The notes below the pieces were generated by a model. That model was not told the DNA's origin. It saw nothing but the letters and a program-made list of their open reading frames with translations, and did not search any database. Of a DNA stretch of 64,000 bases, positions 40,985-48,803 are shown one piece after another. Position numbers and translations under genes: made by a program. Source of the stretch: CAYRJD01 sp965212125. GTDB lineage: Bacteria; Actinomycetota; Acidimicrobiia; Acidimicrobiales; Poriferisodalaceae. How positions within the stretch are numbered: position 1 is the stretch's first letter; each line of letters begins with the position of its first letter. The stretch is from assembly GCA_965212125.1 (NCBI GenBank), contig OZ243045.1:2007823-2071822 (forward strand), written 5' to 3'.

Positions 40985-41326
40985 GTGTCGTCAGATGAAG
41001 TGCCAGTGTCGTCAGATGAGTGGTGGATCGTTTTAGCGGTCGTCTGCATTTTATTTGTACTTAACCTTTTTATCTGGTCGGCTCTGATCACCAGTTGGAG
41101 AAGCGATAGCCAGAAGCGGCTTTCAAAGCGAGGTCTCCGAAATGAGATACGCGATGTTCAATGGGACATGAAGGAGTACGTGCGCAAGGAAATGGGAGAC
41201 GTGCGCTCGGAGCTATCGGAATTAAAAGAGCAAATGCGTAAGCAGCGCGATGAGCGGCTTGAGGAGAACAGAGCCATCGCTGCTCGGGTTAAAAAGCTTG
41301 AGATTGGTGCTGCTGCCAGGCTGTAG
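40985..41326 (+). CDS. Third small membrane-anchored coiled-coil protein
   Basis: 113 residues from a GTG at 40985 placed after GAGGAG; a GTG at 40979 adds two residues. A duplicated MSSDE / VSSDE start precedes one membrane helix (WWIVLAVVCILFVLNLFIW), then a charged coiled coil (EIRDVQWDMKEYVRKEMGDV to EENRAIAARVKKLEIGAAA). The closing motif KKLEIGAAA matches RNLEVGAAA and QKLETAAAA of the two upstream genes, so it is probably a more distant member of the same small family. Function unknown. Confidence 0.6.
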   Translation: MSSDEVPVSSDEWWIVLAVVCILFVLNLFIWSALITSWRSDSQKRLSKRGLRNEIRDVQWDMKEYVRKEMGDVRSELSELKEQMRKQRDERLEENRAIAARVKKLEIGAAARL

Positions 41327-41355
41327 CGACAAGACGCTGCTACCTACCCAACTAC

Positions 41356-42558
41356 CTACCTGCCGCGGCGGCTGATCGCTTCCGTGTCAAACCGCACCTC
41401 GTAGATCGCCGGCCAGCGTTTGCCCGTGATCAAGAAGGTGTCCGTGTCGGGGCGGTAGGCGATGCCGTTCAGCACTGCATCTGCGTCGGCTGCGGCCGGG
41501 TGCGGACTGATGAGACCCGACATGTCGGCCACGGCAACGACCTCGCCGCGATGCGTCGCCCGCATGGCGTCGGCGTCTTCGGCGGCGGCATCCACCCCCG
41601 GGTCAATCACAAAAATCACGTCGCTCTGCCAGACGTTCGCCCACACCAGCTCATCCACACATTCCAGTTCGTTCAGCCGATCGATCGAAGCAGACTGACG
41701 CTCGCCCGCCCCGGCGCCAGCTAGCGAGTTGCTGCCACGTGACTCCTCGGTCTGCGATGGCGGATAGAAGTCGGCCACGATCACCTCGCCCGCCTCTAGC
41801 AGCTGGTCTTCGGTCAGCAGCTTCAGCTTGTTGGTGCCGTCGCTCTTGATCAGGTGATCCTTGTGGTTGCCGGGGCTATGGCACAGCCCCCAACCCTCGC
41901 CCTCGTAGCCGAACGTGCCCAGCGGTTCGAAGGTGTCAATGTCGTAGCTAGTTGCGATGCCCGCCCGCCAGGTCAGCCAGATGATGCGGTCGCCGACACG
42001 GGTGAACCCTTCGCCGAAGTGATCCGGATTGCCGAGCACCGACAGCTCCGCCTCGGCGCACCCATCGTCGCAGCAGCCATCGGTACACCTTTGCGCTGCC
42101 GCCAGCTGCGACAGGTCGTTCACGAGCAGGCTCGACTCGCCCACGATCCCCGTGCTCTCGTAGAGCTTGCCGTTGAAATATTCAAGCCCTTGGGTGAACC
42201 TGGCCTTGTCGTGCGGATAGATGGCTACTACTTCGTAGCTGAGATTGACCGGCTCGCTCGGGGGCGACGTTGATGGATCGTCCGAGGTTGCTCCCGGCGT
42301 ACCTTCTGCCGAATCGCTACCCGAGGAGTTGCCGTCCGACGAATCGCCGTCCGACGGAACAGCCGTCGCTTGGTTGGCTGCCAGGCTTTCGCTTTGGGTG
42401 GCGTCGCTGCTTGATCCGCAGGCGGCTGCTCCAATAGCAAGCCCGATCCCCAGCGCTGCCAATGCTGCCGTCGCGGGCAGCGCGGGCAGGCCGCGAAACG
42501 AAGCAGTCAAATTGCGAAACAACGCCGTCGCCAAACCCGTCGCTAAGCCCGTGGCCAA
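41356..42558 (-). CDS. Glutaminyl-peptide cyclotransferase (plant/bacterial type) lipoprotein
   Basis: 400 residues. Forms N-terminal pyroglutamate on peptides. The N-terminus is a lipoprotein signal ending LAIGAAACGSS (Cys near residue 47), followed by a Ser/Asp/Thr-rich linker to about 105. The five-bladed propeller then reads ARFTQGLEYFNGKLYESTGIVGESSL, IIWLTWRAGIATSYDIDTF, FGYEGEGWGLCH, LNELECVDELVWANVWQSDVIFVIDP and LNGIAYRPDTDTFLITGKRWPAIYEV, the characteristic blocks of the family. A Cys-rich insert (CTDGCCDDGCAEAE, about 153-166) and an insert near 270-290 are extra. It would act outside the membrane. Confidence 0.87.
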   Translation of the reverse strand: MATGLATGLATALFRNLTASFRGLPALPATAALAALGIGLAIGAAACGSSSDATQSESLAANQATAVPSDGDSSDGNSSGSDSAEGTPGATSDDPSTSPPSEPVNLSYEVVAIYPHDKARFTQGLEYFNGKLYESTGIVGESSLLVNDLSQLAAAQRCTDGCCDDGCAEAELSVLGNPDHFGEGFTRVGDRIIWLTWRAGIATSYDIDTFEPLGTFGYEGEGWGLCHSPGNHKDHLIKSDGTNKLKLLTEDQLLEAGEVIVADFYPPSQTEESRGSNSLAGAGAGERQSASIDRLNELECVDELVWANVWQSDVIFVIDPGVDAAAEDADAMRATHRGEVVAVADMSGLISPHPAAADADAVLNGIAYRPDTDTFLITGKRWPAIYEVRFDTEAISRRGR

Positions 42559-42573
42559 ACCCGCCGCCGCTAC

Positions 42574-43314
42574 CTACGCCCCCGCAAACCCACGCGCAGC
42601 CTTCGCAAGCTCACGCAGTTCGGCCCGCTCGTCCTCGGTCAGCACCTCAAAATCGGGCGCATGCATCTGATCGGTCGCCGCCTCAACCTGCTCACGCTGC
42701 TCGGCCAGCCCGCTCACATCGGGGTAGGGCTTCTTCCAGCCGAAAAGCTCCGCATTCCACTCGCCCGCCGGCCCCGACAAGATCGCCTCCAGCGGACCCA
42801 TGCCCGCCTCACGCACCGCCACGCAATGGCGCCCAAATCGCAGCTCCCGCATTGTCTGCGCCAACTGAAAAGTGCGCGCCGGGCCAGCCTGGTCGGGCAG
42901 CGACTGCTTGCGCCAGCCGTCAAAGGTCGGCGCACCCTCGCCCGCCGCCGACTGCACCACCTTGTCCATCAGCTCGCCAAACCGCTCAACGCCTTCCATG
43001 CCCGCCAATTTCTCGTCGCCCCACTCCTGGCAGATGCGCGCCCAGATGGCCGCCCCTTCGGCCGGAGCGGTGATCGCCCGCCCCTGCTCCACCATCCCGA
43101 GCATCGTGTCGGGGTCCCAGAAAAACGCTGCGTCAACCACCTCTTGCGGCGTGCAGTCGCCCAGCACGCCCAGCCGACCCACCGCATAAGAGCCCGGCCC
43201 CTCCGCCATCCCCGCGGCGGCGGCTTTTTCCAAGGTGCCTGGCGCCAGCAGCCACTCCATGGCCAGCATTCCAACCGAGCCACGCATGCTGCGAGCGATA
43301 GTGGTCGTTTCCAT
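42574..43314 (-). CDS. Uncharacterised protein resembling the SCO6745 family
   Basis: 246 residues, no membrane segment or signal. Sequence such as GSYAVGRLGVLGDCTPQEVVDAAFFWDPDTMLGMV parallels the R..PLG..PxxVvxAxFxxFxPxxV pattern of the actinobacterial SCO6745-type helical proteins, whose function is unknown. The C-terminus is Glu/Leu/Ala-rich and helical (LTEDERAELRELAKAARGF). The gene lies 15 bases upstream of the glutaminyl cyclase gene on the same strand. The assignment is by general pattern only. Confidence 0.5.
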   Translation of the reverse strand: METTTIARSMRGSVGMLAMEWLLAPGTLEKAAAAGMAEGPGSYAVGRLGVLGDCTPQEVVDAAFFWDPDTMLGMVEQGRAITAPAEGAAIWARICQEWGDEKLAGMEGVERFGELMDKVVQSAAGEGAPTFDGWRKQSLPDQAGPARTFQLAQTMRELRFGRHCVAVREAGMGPLEAILSGPAGEWNAELFGWKKPYPDVSGLAEQREQVEAATDQMHAPDFEVLTEDERAELRELAKAARGFAGA

Positions 43315-43460
43315 TTGGGTGCCTGCCTTTGCCGAGCGCTCTGGTGTCGCGAGCCTAATCGCCGCAGCGAATCTGCCTAATCGGGGCTAGGTGTGAGAGG
43401 GCGGCGCGGCGAGCCAGCGCGGATTTGCATTCGAAAAATCCGCTGCACTAACCTCTGCCC

Positions 43461-43934
43461 ATGGTTAACAAAATTCCAGACGATTATCCCAGAGTTTCTT
43501 ACTCGCTGTCGGTTGATGGGGCCGCCGATGCGATTGAGTTCTACAAATCCGTGCTTGGTGCCACCGAGCGCATGCGGATACCGATGCCGGACGGCAGGAT
43601 CGGACACAGCGAAGTGCAGATTGGCGATTCACTGTTGATGGTCGCTGATGCGTTCCCAGAGATGAACTTCAACAGCCCCAAAACCATCGGCGGAACCGCC
43701 ACAGCGTGCATGGTGTATGTGGAAGATGTTGATGCCACTTTTGCGGCGGCGCTGGCGGCGGGTGCCACGCAGGAGCGGCCGGTTGAGGACATGTTTTACG
43801 GCGACCGCACGGGAATGTTCATTGACCCTTGGGGTCATAAGTGGAGTATTTCCACACACATTGAGGACGTTGATCCTGACGAGTTGGCGCGCCGCTCCGA
43901 TGAGGAAATGAAAAAGATGGTGGAAGGCGGCTAG
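43461..43934 (+). CDS. VOC-superfamily (PhnB/glyoxalase-like) protein
   Basis: 157 residues from the ATG at 43461. It has two beta-alpha-beta modules: VSYSLSVDGAADAIEFYKSVLGA..RMRIPMPDGRIGHSEVQIGDSLLMVADAFPE, then TACMVYVEDVDATFAAALAAGATQERPVEDMFYGDRTGMFIDPWGHKWSISTH. The DPWGHKW ending is typical of PhnB-like members. These fold as metal-dependent lyases, dioxygenases or resistance proteins; no specific activity is inferred. It ends one base before the stop of the convergent MFS gene, so transcripts meet tail to tail. Confidence 0.85.
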   Translation: MVNKIPDDYPRVSYSLSVDGAADAIEFYKSVLGATERMRIPMPDGRIGHSEVQIGDSLLMVADAFPEMNFNSPKTIGGTATACMVYVEDVDATFAAALAAGATQERPVEDMFYGDRTGMFIDPWGHKWSISTHIEDVDPDELARRSDEEMKKMVEGG

Positions 43935-45263
43935 CTAGGTCGCCTGGTTTGGTCGCTCGCCGGTGCCGTCGGCGCCGCTGGTGCCACCAGCCTCACCGCT
44001 ACTACCCCACGCAAACAAATACACCAGCGAGGCCACCCCGAGCAGCGCGCTAGCGATCGCCAGCGCAATCGGCACCGTCGCAAGCTGCGCAACCACACCC
44101 AGCGCAGTTCCGCCCACAACCTGACCCAGCGACTCAGCCTGACCCAAGAACGAAATCACAGTCGCTCGCACAGACGAGTCGGTCTGGCGGTTCACCAGGG
44201 TCTCGGCCAAAGGGAAGCTGAGCTCGGTGGTTACCTCTCGCAGCGTCCAGCCGCCGATGGCCAGCGCCAACCACGGACCCAGCGCCAGCCCCAACACCCC
44301 GACGCAAGACAAGCCCAGCAAAAACATCAACAGCCCGACCGAACGCCGTGCGCTCATCGAGTCGACGTGCCGCCCCAGCCAAGCCACCAGCGGCAGCTGC
44401 AGGGCGTTCATCACGTACCAAACCGCCCCGATAAACAAGACCGCTTCGGCTCCGCTCGCCTCGGGCAGTCCGAGGTCGGTGACACGAATCGTGTCCAGAC
44501 CGTCCACGGCTTGGTTGGCGGCGCCGAAAAATGCGGTGGAGATCAGCACGACCAGCAGCACGCGTTGATGCCGCACCCGGCGAGCGCCTGCCCGGGCGGT
44601 GCTAACGGCTGCTGGCCAGATGCGGGTGCGCAAACCGCCAGCGGGGGTTGGGGTTGTGTCGGCTGGAATTGCGGACTGGGCGGGTGTAGCGGGCACGGCA
44701 GGCTCGCCGGTAGCAAACGCCCGCGTCTCAGTCATCGTCTTCGCCAGATAGATCGCCGCCGCCAAGCTCAGCGAACCCACCACCACCATCGCAGCGACCA
44801 CCGACCACACGCCGATCGCCGCCGTTATCGGCAGCCCGCCCATCAAACCAATCACCCGCCACTTGGCGTGCGTCACGATCAGCGTGTCCGCCGACCGGTC
44901 AGATTCGTCGGTCACCCAGGCGGTAGCGGCACCGCTTTGCATCGTCCAGCCGATCCCAAACAGCACCTGCCAGCCAAGCAGCGCCGGAAAAAACGAAGTG
45001 ACGGGCGCCAGCATCATCGCCGCCCCCATAACCGCATAGGCCAAACACACCGACCACTTGCGGCTCCACACGTCGGCGATCACGCCGGTGGGCACCTCCG
45101 CCAGCAAGATCGTGAGCTCCAGGGCGCTGCCCAACAGCACCAGCCGCAGCGGCGACAGCTCCAGCTCAACCACCCACCACACCACGGCGGCGAGCCCCCA
45201 GCTAAAGATGACGCCCTGGGCTACTCCGGTCAGCAGATAAAGCCGGTGCGGGTGGGCGCTCAC
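43935..45263 (-). CDS. MFS transporter
   Basis: 442 residues with 12 predicted membrane segments. The first half begins HRLYLLTGVAQGVIFSWGLAAVVWW and has the motif-A-like loop TGVIADVWSRKWSV; the halves are joined by a Pro/Ala-rich loop (about 195-225). LVNRQTDSSVRATVISFLGQAESLGQVVGG near the end is common in drug-efflux-type MFS proteins. Substrate not assigned. It is divergent from the tag gene (41 bases between starts) and convergent with the VOC gene. Confidence 0.83.
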   Translation of the reverse strand: MSAHPHRLYLLTGVAQGVIFSWGLAAVVWWVVELELSPLRLVLLGSALELTILLAEVPTGVIADVWSRKWSVCLAYAVMGAAMMLAPVTSFFPALLGWQVLFGIGWTMQSGAATAWVTDESDRSADTLIVTHAKWRVIGLMGGLPITAAIGVWSVVAAMVVVGSLSLAAAIYLAKTMTETRAFATGEPAVPATPAQSAIPADTTPTPAGGLRTRIWPAAVSTARAGARRVRHQRVLLVVLISTAFFGAANQAVDGLDTIRVTDLGLPEASGAEAVLFIGAVWYVMNALQLPLVAWLGRHVDSMSARRSVGLLMFLLGLSCVGVLGLALGPWLALAIGGWTLREVTTELSFPLAETLVNRQTDSSVRATVISFLGQAESLGQVVGGTALGVVAQLATVPIALAIASALLGVASLVYLFAWGSSGEAGGTSGADGTGERPNQAT

Positions 45264-45304
45264 TCAAAAACCTTACGGGCACCGGCCGGGCTGCTTGCTA
45301 ACTT

Positions 45305-45985
45305 TTGGTCGTGGCAGCTAACGCGAAGACAACTAAGGCGAGTGGCGGGCGACCTAAGAGCAGCGCTCTACCCAAGGGGCTGGCAGAACGACCTGACGGC
45401 GTGCGGGTTTGCGGATGGGGTGAAGGCCACGCCGACTACGCCCACTACCACGACACCGAATGGGGCGTGCCCATCACCTCCGACGTGGGGCTGCTTGAGC
45501 GGATGTGCTTGGAAGGGTTTCAGTCGGGGCTGTCGTGGCTGACGGTGTTGCGCAAGCGTGAGAACTTTCGTTCGGCGTTTAAGGGTTTTGACCTAGACAA
45601 GGTGGCGGCGTTTGGCGAGTCCGACATTGAGCGGTTGCTTGGGGACGCTGGCATCATTCGCCACCGCGGCAAGATTGAGGCCACCATCGCCAATGCCCGG
45701 GGCGCTCTGGAGATGGTGACGGAGCACGGCAGTCTCGCCAAGGTGTTTTGGGGTTTTGAGCCTGACCCGAAGTCTCGCCCTAAGAAGGTTGATCACGCTG
45801 CGTTGATGGCGATGACGCAATCGCCGGAGTCGCAGGCGATGAGCAAGGTGCTGAAGGTTGGTGGCTGGAAGTTTGTCGGGCCGACTACTTGTTATGCGTT
45901 GATGCAGGCGGTGGGGATCGTCAATGACCACCTTGAAGGGTGTTTTCGCAGGGATGAGGTCGAGCGGCTGCGAACGCAATCTTAA
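45305..45985 (+). CDS. tag: DNA-3-methyladenine glycosylase I
   Basis: 226 residues. Removes 3-methyladenine from alkylated DNA in base-excision repair. The family blocks are complete: RVCGWG..YAHYHDTEWGVP, FQSGLSWLTVLRKRENFRSAF, FVGPTTCYALMQAVGIVNDHLEGCF. Zinc-snap ligands are a Cys and His near the N-terminus and the HxxxC of DHLEGC. A basic, Lys-rich N-terminal tail of about 35 residues precedes the domain. The 3' end (about 45867-45973) is repeated at 47240-47346 on the far side of the dioxygenase gene, suggesting that this locus was an insertion site. Confidence 0.93.
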   Translation: MVVAANAKTTKASGGRPKSSALPKGLAERPDGVRVCGWGEGHADYAHYHDTEWGVPITSDVGLLERMCLEGFQSGLSWLTVLRKRENFRSAFKGFDLDKVAAFGESDIERLLGDAGIIRHRGKIEATIANARGALEMVTEHGSLAKVFWGFEPDPKSRPKKVDHAALMAMTQSPESQAMSKVLKVGGWKFVGPTTCYALMQAVGIVNDHLEGCFRRDEVERLRTQS

Positions 45986-45991
45986 CGCGTG

Positions 45992-46081
45992 CTAAGGTGA
46001 GGCCAGGCATTTAGCTATGCCACTGCCCATACCCTGCCCTCCGCCAGTAACCAGCGCCTTTTGGCCTTGTAATTTAGACAT
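45992..46081 (-). pseudogene. Truncated 5' end of a short-chain dehydrogenase gene
   Basis: Reading from the ATG at 46081 gives MSKLQGQKALVTGGGQGMGS and then GIAKCLASP before a stop at 45994-45992. The TGGGQGMG cofactor loop is the Rossmann signature of SDR proteins, but the remaining 220 or so residues are missing. The break lies just after the tag stop codon, so the SDR gene was cut by the event that joined it to tag. It is divergent from the TauD gene across an AT-rich spacer (46082-46188). Confidence 0.75.
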
Positions 46082-46188
46082 TTCAATAAATATATTAAGA
46101 AATCACAAATAGCTTTTAAAACTTTTAGAAAAAATTTCCAAGTTAGATTTGAAACTCAATCGATAACCAAACATAAGTAGGAGCAGAT

Positions 46189-47169
46189 ATGTCAACCACA
46201 AAACCCTTCACCGCTCAAGAGAATACGGCCGACCAGGTAGATCCCGGCGAGTTCTTAAAGGGCAAGAAATTTTTGCTGGGACGCTTTGATACTACGGCGG
46301 GTCCAGTAGAACACATAGCTGAAGAAAGGGACCGCCTAACCAGGTTAAAGTGGGAGAATTTTTCTGCTCAACTGCTGGGATGCACAGTCGGGGCAGAGAT
46401 TTCAGACATTCAGATAAAAGCGGATATGAGCGACGAGGTTATTGCTGAAATTCGTTCTGCGCTTTTGGAATATAAGGTCTTGTTCTTCAGGAATCAGCTT
46501 ATTAGCTCCGAAGAACACATTGGGTTTGCCCAGAGGTTCGGTGAGCTGGAAGTCCATCCTTTTTTGCCCAGCAATAAGGAGAGGCCTGAATTGGTGCGCT
46601 TTCAAAAGGATCAAGCCACAGGGGGCTATGAAAACGGCTGGCACAGCGATGTGACTTGGCGCGAATGTCCTTCTATGGGGGCAGTCCTGCATGCCGTGGA
46701 TGTCCCAGAAATAGGAGGGGATACATTGTTTGCAGATATGTATGCCGTTTATGAGGGCTTGGACGAAGAATTGAAGGCCAAGATTGACCCGCTGATGGCC
46801 GTAAACGACTATATGCAGGCTTTTGGCCAGATGGTGCCAAAAGAAAAGCAAGCTGAAATGAGAGAGACGTACCCTGCAGTCCTGCATCCCGTAGTGCGGA
46901 CTCACCCTGAAACTGGACGCAAGCTCCTGTATGTTAATCGCTTTTTCACTTCGCATATTGAAGGAATGGACCAAAAAGAAAGCGAAGAGTTATTGAAAAT
47001 GCTTTGCAGGGTGCCAGAGATTCCAGAATATCAATGCCGTTTCAGGTGGGAAAAGGATTCGATGGCTTTTTGGGACAATAGAGCAGTTCAGCATTATGCG
47101 GCCAGCGACTATTGGCCCAATAAGAGAGTGATGGAGAGAGCCAGCATTATTGGTGACAGGCCCATCTAG
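46189..47169 (+). CDS. TauD/TfdA-family Fe(II)/2-oxoglutarate dioxygenase
   Basis: 326 residues from an ATG with a good ribosome-binding site (GTAGGAG). Iron ligands: WHSDVTW (HxD, about 155-157) and the distal His in VQHYAASDYW; the 2-oxoglutarate-binding Arg is in NKRVMERASI. Relatives oxidise taurine, sulfonates, aryloxy acids and other compounds; no substrate is assigned. Base composition is clearly lower in GC than the flanking genes and codon use differs (AAA, TTT, GAA, ATT frequent). With the flanking tag repeat and SDR fragment this marks it as acquired DNA. Confidence 0.9.
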   Translation: MSTTKPFTAQENTADQVDPGEFLKGKKFLLGRFDTTAGPVEHIAEERDRLTRLKWENFSAQLLGCTVGAEISDIQIKADMSDEVIAEIRSALLEYKVLFFRNQLISSEEHIGFAQRFGELEVHPFLPSNKERPELVRFQKDQATGGYENGWHSDVTWRECPSMGAVLHAVDVPEIGGDTLFADMYAVYEGLDEELKAKIDPLMAVNDYMQAFGQMVPKEKQAEMRETYPAVLHPVVRTHPETGRKLLYVNRFFTSHIEGMDQKESEELLKMLCRVPEIPEYQCRFRWEKDSMAFWDNRAVQHYAASDYWPNKRVMERASIIGDRPI

Positions 47170-47241
47170 CTAGTCTAAAAATTTAGCTGGCAGTTAAGAG
47201 ATTGTAAGCACGATGGCAACTTGGCTGTCTTAGACGACAGG

Positions 47242-47349
47242 AAGTTTGTGGGTCCGACCACTTGTTATGCGTTGATGCAGGTGGTGGGGATCGTCAACGA
47301 TCACCTTGAGGGATGCTTTCGCAGGGACGAGATTGAGCGGTTGCGCTAG
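47242..47349 (+). pseudogene. tag: Duplicated 3' end of the tag gene
   Basis: The stretch encodes KFVGPTTCYALMQVVGIVND and HLEGCFRRDEIERLR, ending in TAG. This is the last 35 residues of the Tag glycosylase, with about a tenth of bases changed relative to 45867-45973. The upstream boundary is sharp: the similarity starts at GGAAGTTTGT, and TauD-side sequence precedes it. With the intact tag gene it forms direct repeats around the dioxygenase segment. Confidence 0.85.
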
Positions 47350-48005
47350 TTAATTTCCCGCCTTACGCCGTGTTCGGTTGCTAGATGTGACATTGGTACG
47401 TCGTGTGAATCAATTGGTAGCAAATCCACAACGTTGTCGGCCCAGCAAACCCCAACCCGCAAGCAGTCGTCAGGTAGGCGTGCCAGCAGCTCGTCGTAGT
47501 AGCCCGCTCCGTGTCCGAGTCGGTTGCCTTGCTTGTCAAACAACAGCCCCGGCACCAGCGCAGCGGTGATGTGATGCGCAGGAATCTCGATCGCATCGCT
47601 GGTTGGCTGCATGAAACCGAAGTGATGCAGCTCCATGGCGCCGGTAGCCGGATGAATGGTGAGCGGTCCGCTGTTTGGAGTGCGAGTGATGGCGAAGTGT
47701 TGCCAACCGAGTCGGTCGGCCAGCGGCTCTAGAGCAGGTTCCGCTGGCAGCTCTCCGAACCGCGTCAACATCGCTCGATAGAACAAGACCAGCGACCCGG
47801 GCTGGGCGATGATTGGCTCGAGGAACTCGGTGAGCAAGTCAACCAGATGCTCATTTGAGCTGGCTAGCCGTTCGCCATCAGTCTCGTCGTCGGAGACCTT
47901 TCGTCTTGCCCGGCTCCACCTCCGCCAAAGGTTTTTGGAGTCGGTCGGGCTGGGCTGACCAGGCGGGCCGGGCGCAGCCGCACTCGCAGCCTTTGAGTCA
48001 GGCAA
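47346..48005 (-). CDS. 5-formyltetrahydrofolate cyclo-ligase
   Basis: 219 residues from a TTG at 48005 that overlaps the end of the upstream SDR gene by 8 bases; longer starts would be antisense or out of frame with that gene. Converts 5-formyl-THF to 5,10-methenyl-THF with ATP. Signature blocks: LVLFYRAMLTRFGELP, FGFMQPTSDAIEIP, AALVPGLLFDKQGNRLGHGAGYYDELLARL (the Gly-rich GHGAGYYD loop near residue 165) and VGVCWADNVVDLLPIDSHDVPM. The N-terminal 30 residues are Ala/Pro/Arg-rich. Its stop overlaps the end of the tag fragment. Confidence 0.88.
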   Translation of the reverse strand: MPDSKAASAAAPGPPGQPSPTDSKNLWRRWSRARRKVSDDETDGERLASSNEHLVDLLTEFLEPIIAQPGSLVLFYRAMLTRFGELPAEPALEPLADRLGWQHFAITRTPNSGPLTIHPATGAMELHHFGFMQPTSDAIEIPAHHITAALVPGLLFDKQGNRLGHGAGYYDELLARLPDDCLRVGVCWADNVVDLLPIDSHDVPMSHLATEHGVRREIN

Positions 48006-48741
48006 TCGTTTCTGGCTGGTTGCTGACCAGCAGCTCCGCCACCGAAGCGTTGTTTTCCAATCGCAAAATGTCCGCCACCGTGTCGGCCAAGTCGTTGGCA
48101 TCAATCATGATGGATTCGTCCACGCCGAAGTCGGCGGTCATGTCGGTTTTGACGTAGCCCGGGCAGACGGCGGTGCAGCGAATGCCGTTCTCAAACTCGC
48201 CATGGCGCACGGCGTGATGCAGCGCCATCGCTGCGTGCTTGGACATTGCGTAGCCCGGCGCAAAGGTGCCCTTCACCCGCTTGCCCGACATCGAGACCAC
48301 ATTCACGATGCGCCCCTCACCGCTCTTGCGCAGGTGGGGGAGTGCGGCCCGTGTCAGCCACAGCGGCGCCTTGGCGTTGACCACCCACATTTCCTCCAGG
48401 TGCTCATCGGTCAGGTCGTTGAACGAATCGGTGTGGATGACGCCAGCGTTGTTGACCAGACAGTCCAGGCGGCCGTGCGTGTCGATCACTTCGGCTAGCC
48501 AGCGTTGCGGAGCGTCTGCGTCTTTGGCGTCGTAGGTGTGGGTGCTTATCGCGCCGTCACCTCCGATCATCGCGCCGCCGCCGCTGTTGATCCAGGTCGC
48601 GACGCTTTGCTGCAGAGCGGGTTCGTCGCGTGCGCCCAGCGCCAGCGCCCAGCCTTGAGCGTGCAGAGCTTTCGCCAGAGCCGCCCCGATGCCGCGGTTG
48701 GCTCCGCTGATCATTGCTACCTGACCGGTGATGTCTCGCAT
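47998..48741 (-). CDS. Short-chain dehydrogenase/reductase
   Basis: 247 residues from the ATG at 48741; the longer frame is antisense-like and non-homologous. Classical SDR features: MISGANRGIGAALAKAL (NAD(P)-binding), DCLVNNAGV, the catalytic Ser in IVNVVSMSG, and YAMSKHAAM (YxxxK). CPGYVKTDMTAD is the usual PG motif after the active site. An oxidoreductase of unknown substrate. It overlaps the downstream cyclo-ligase start, so both are probably in one transcript. Confidence 0.9.
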   Translation of the reverse strand: MRDITGQVAMISGANRGIGAALAKALHAQGWALALGARDEPALQQSVATWINSGGGAMIGGDGAISTHTYDAKDADAPQRWLAEVIDTHGRLDCLVNNAGVIHTDSFNDLTDEHLEEMWVVNAKAPLWLTRAALPHLRKSGEGRIVNVVSMSGKRVKGTFAPGYAMSKHAAMALHHAVRHGEFENGIRCTAVCPGYVKTDMTADFGVDESIMIDANDLADTVADILRLENNASVAELLVSNQPETIA

Positions 48742-48803
48742 GCCAGCAGGGTAGGGCAGCCGCAAGAAGTGGTTGCTGTTTGGCGCAGCGTGGCTGTGCC
48801 GGG

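Noticed and set aside
44367..45542. Long plus-strand frame opposite the MFS gene and the tag start
   Set aside because: His/Gln/Arg-rich shadow translation without domain features; MFS and tag motifs are clear in the other frames.
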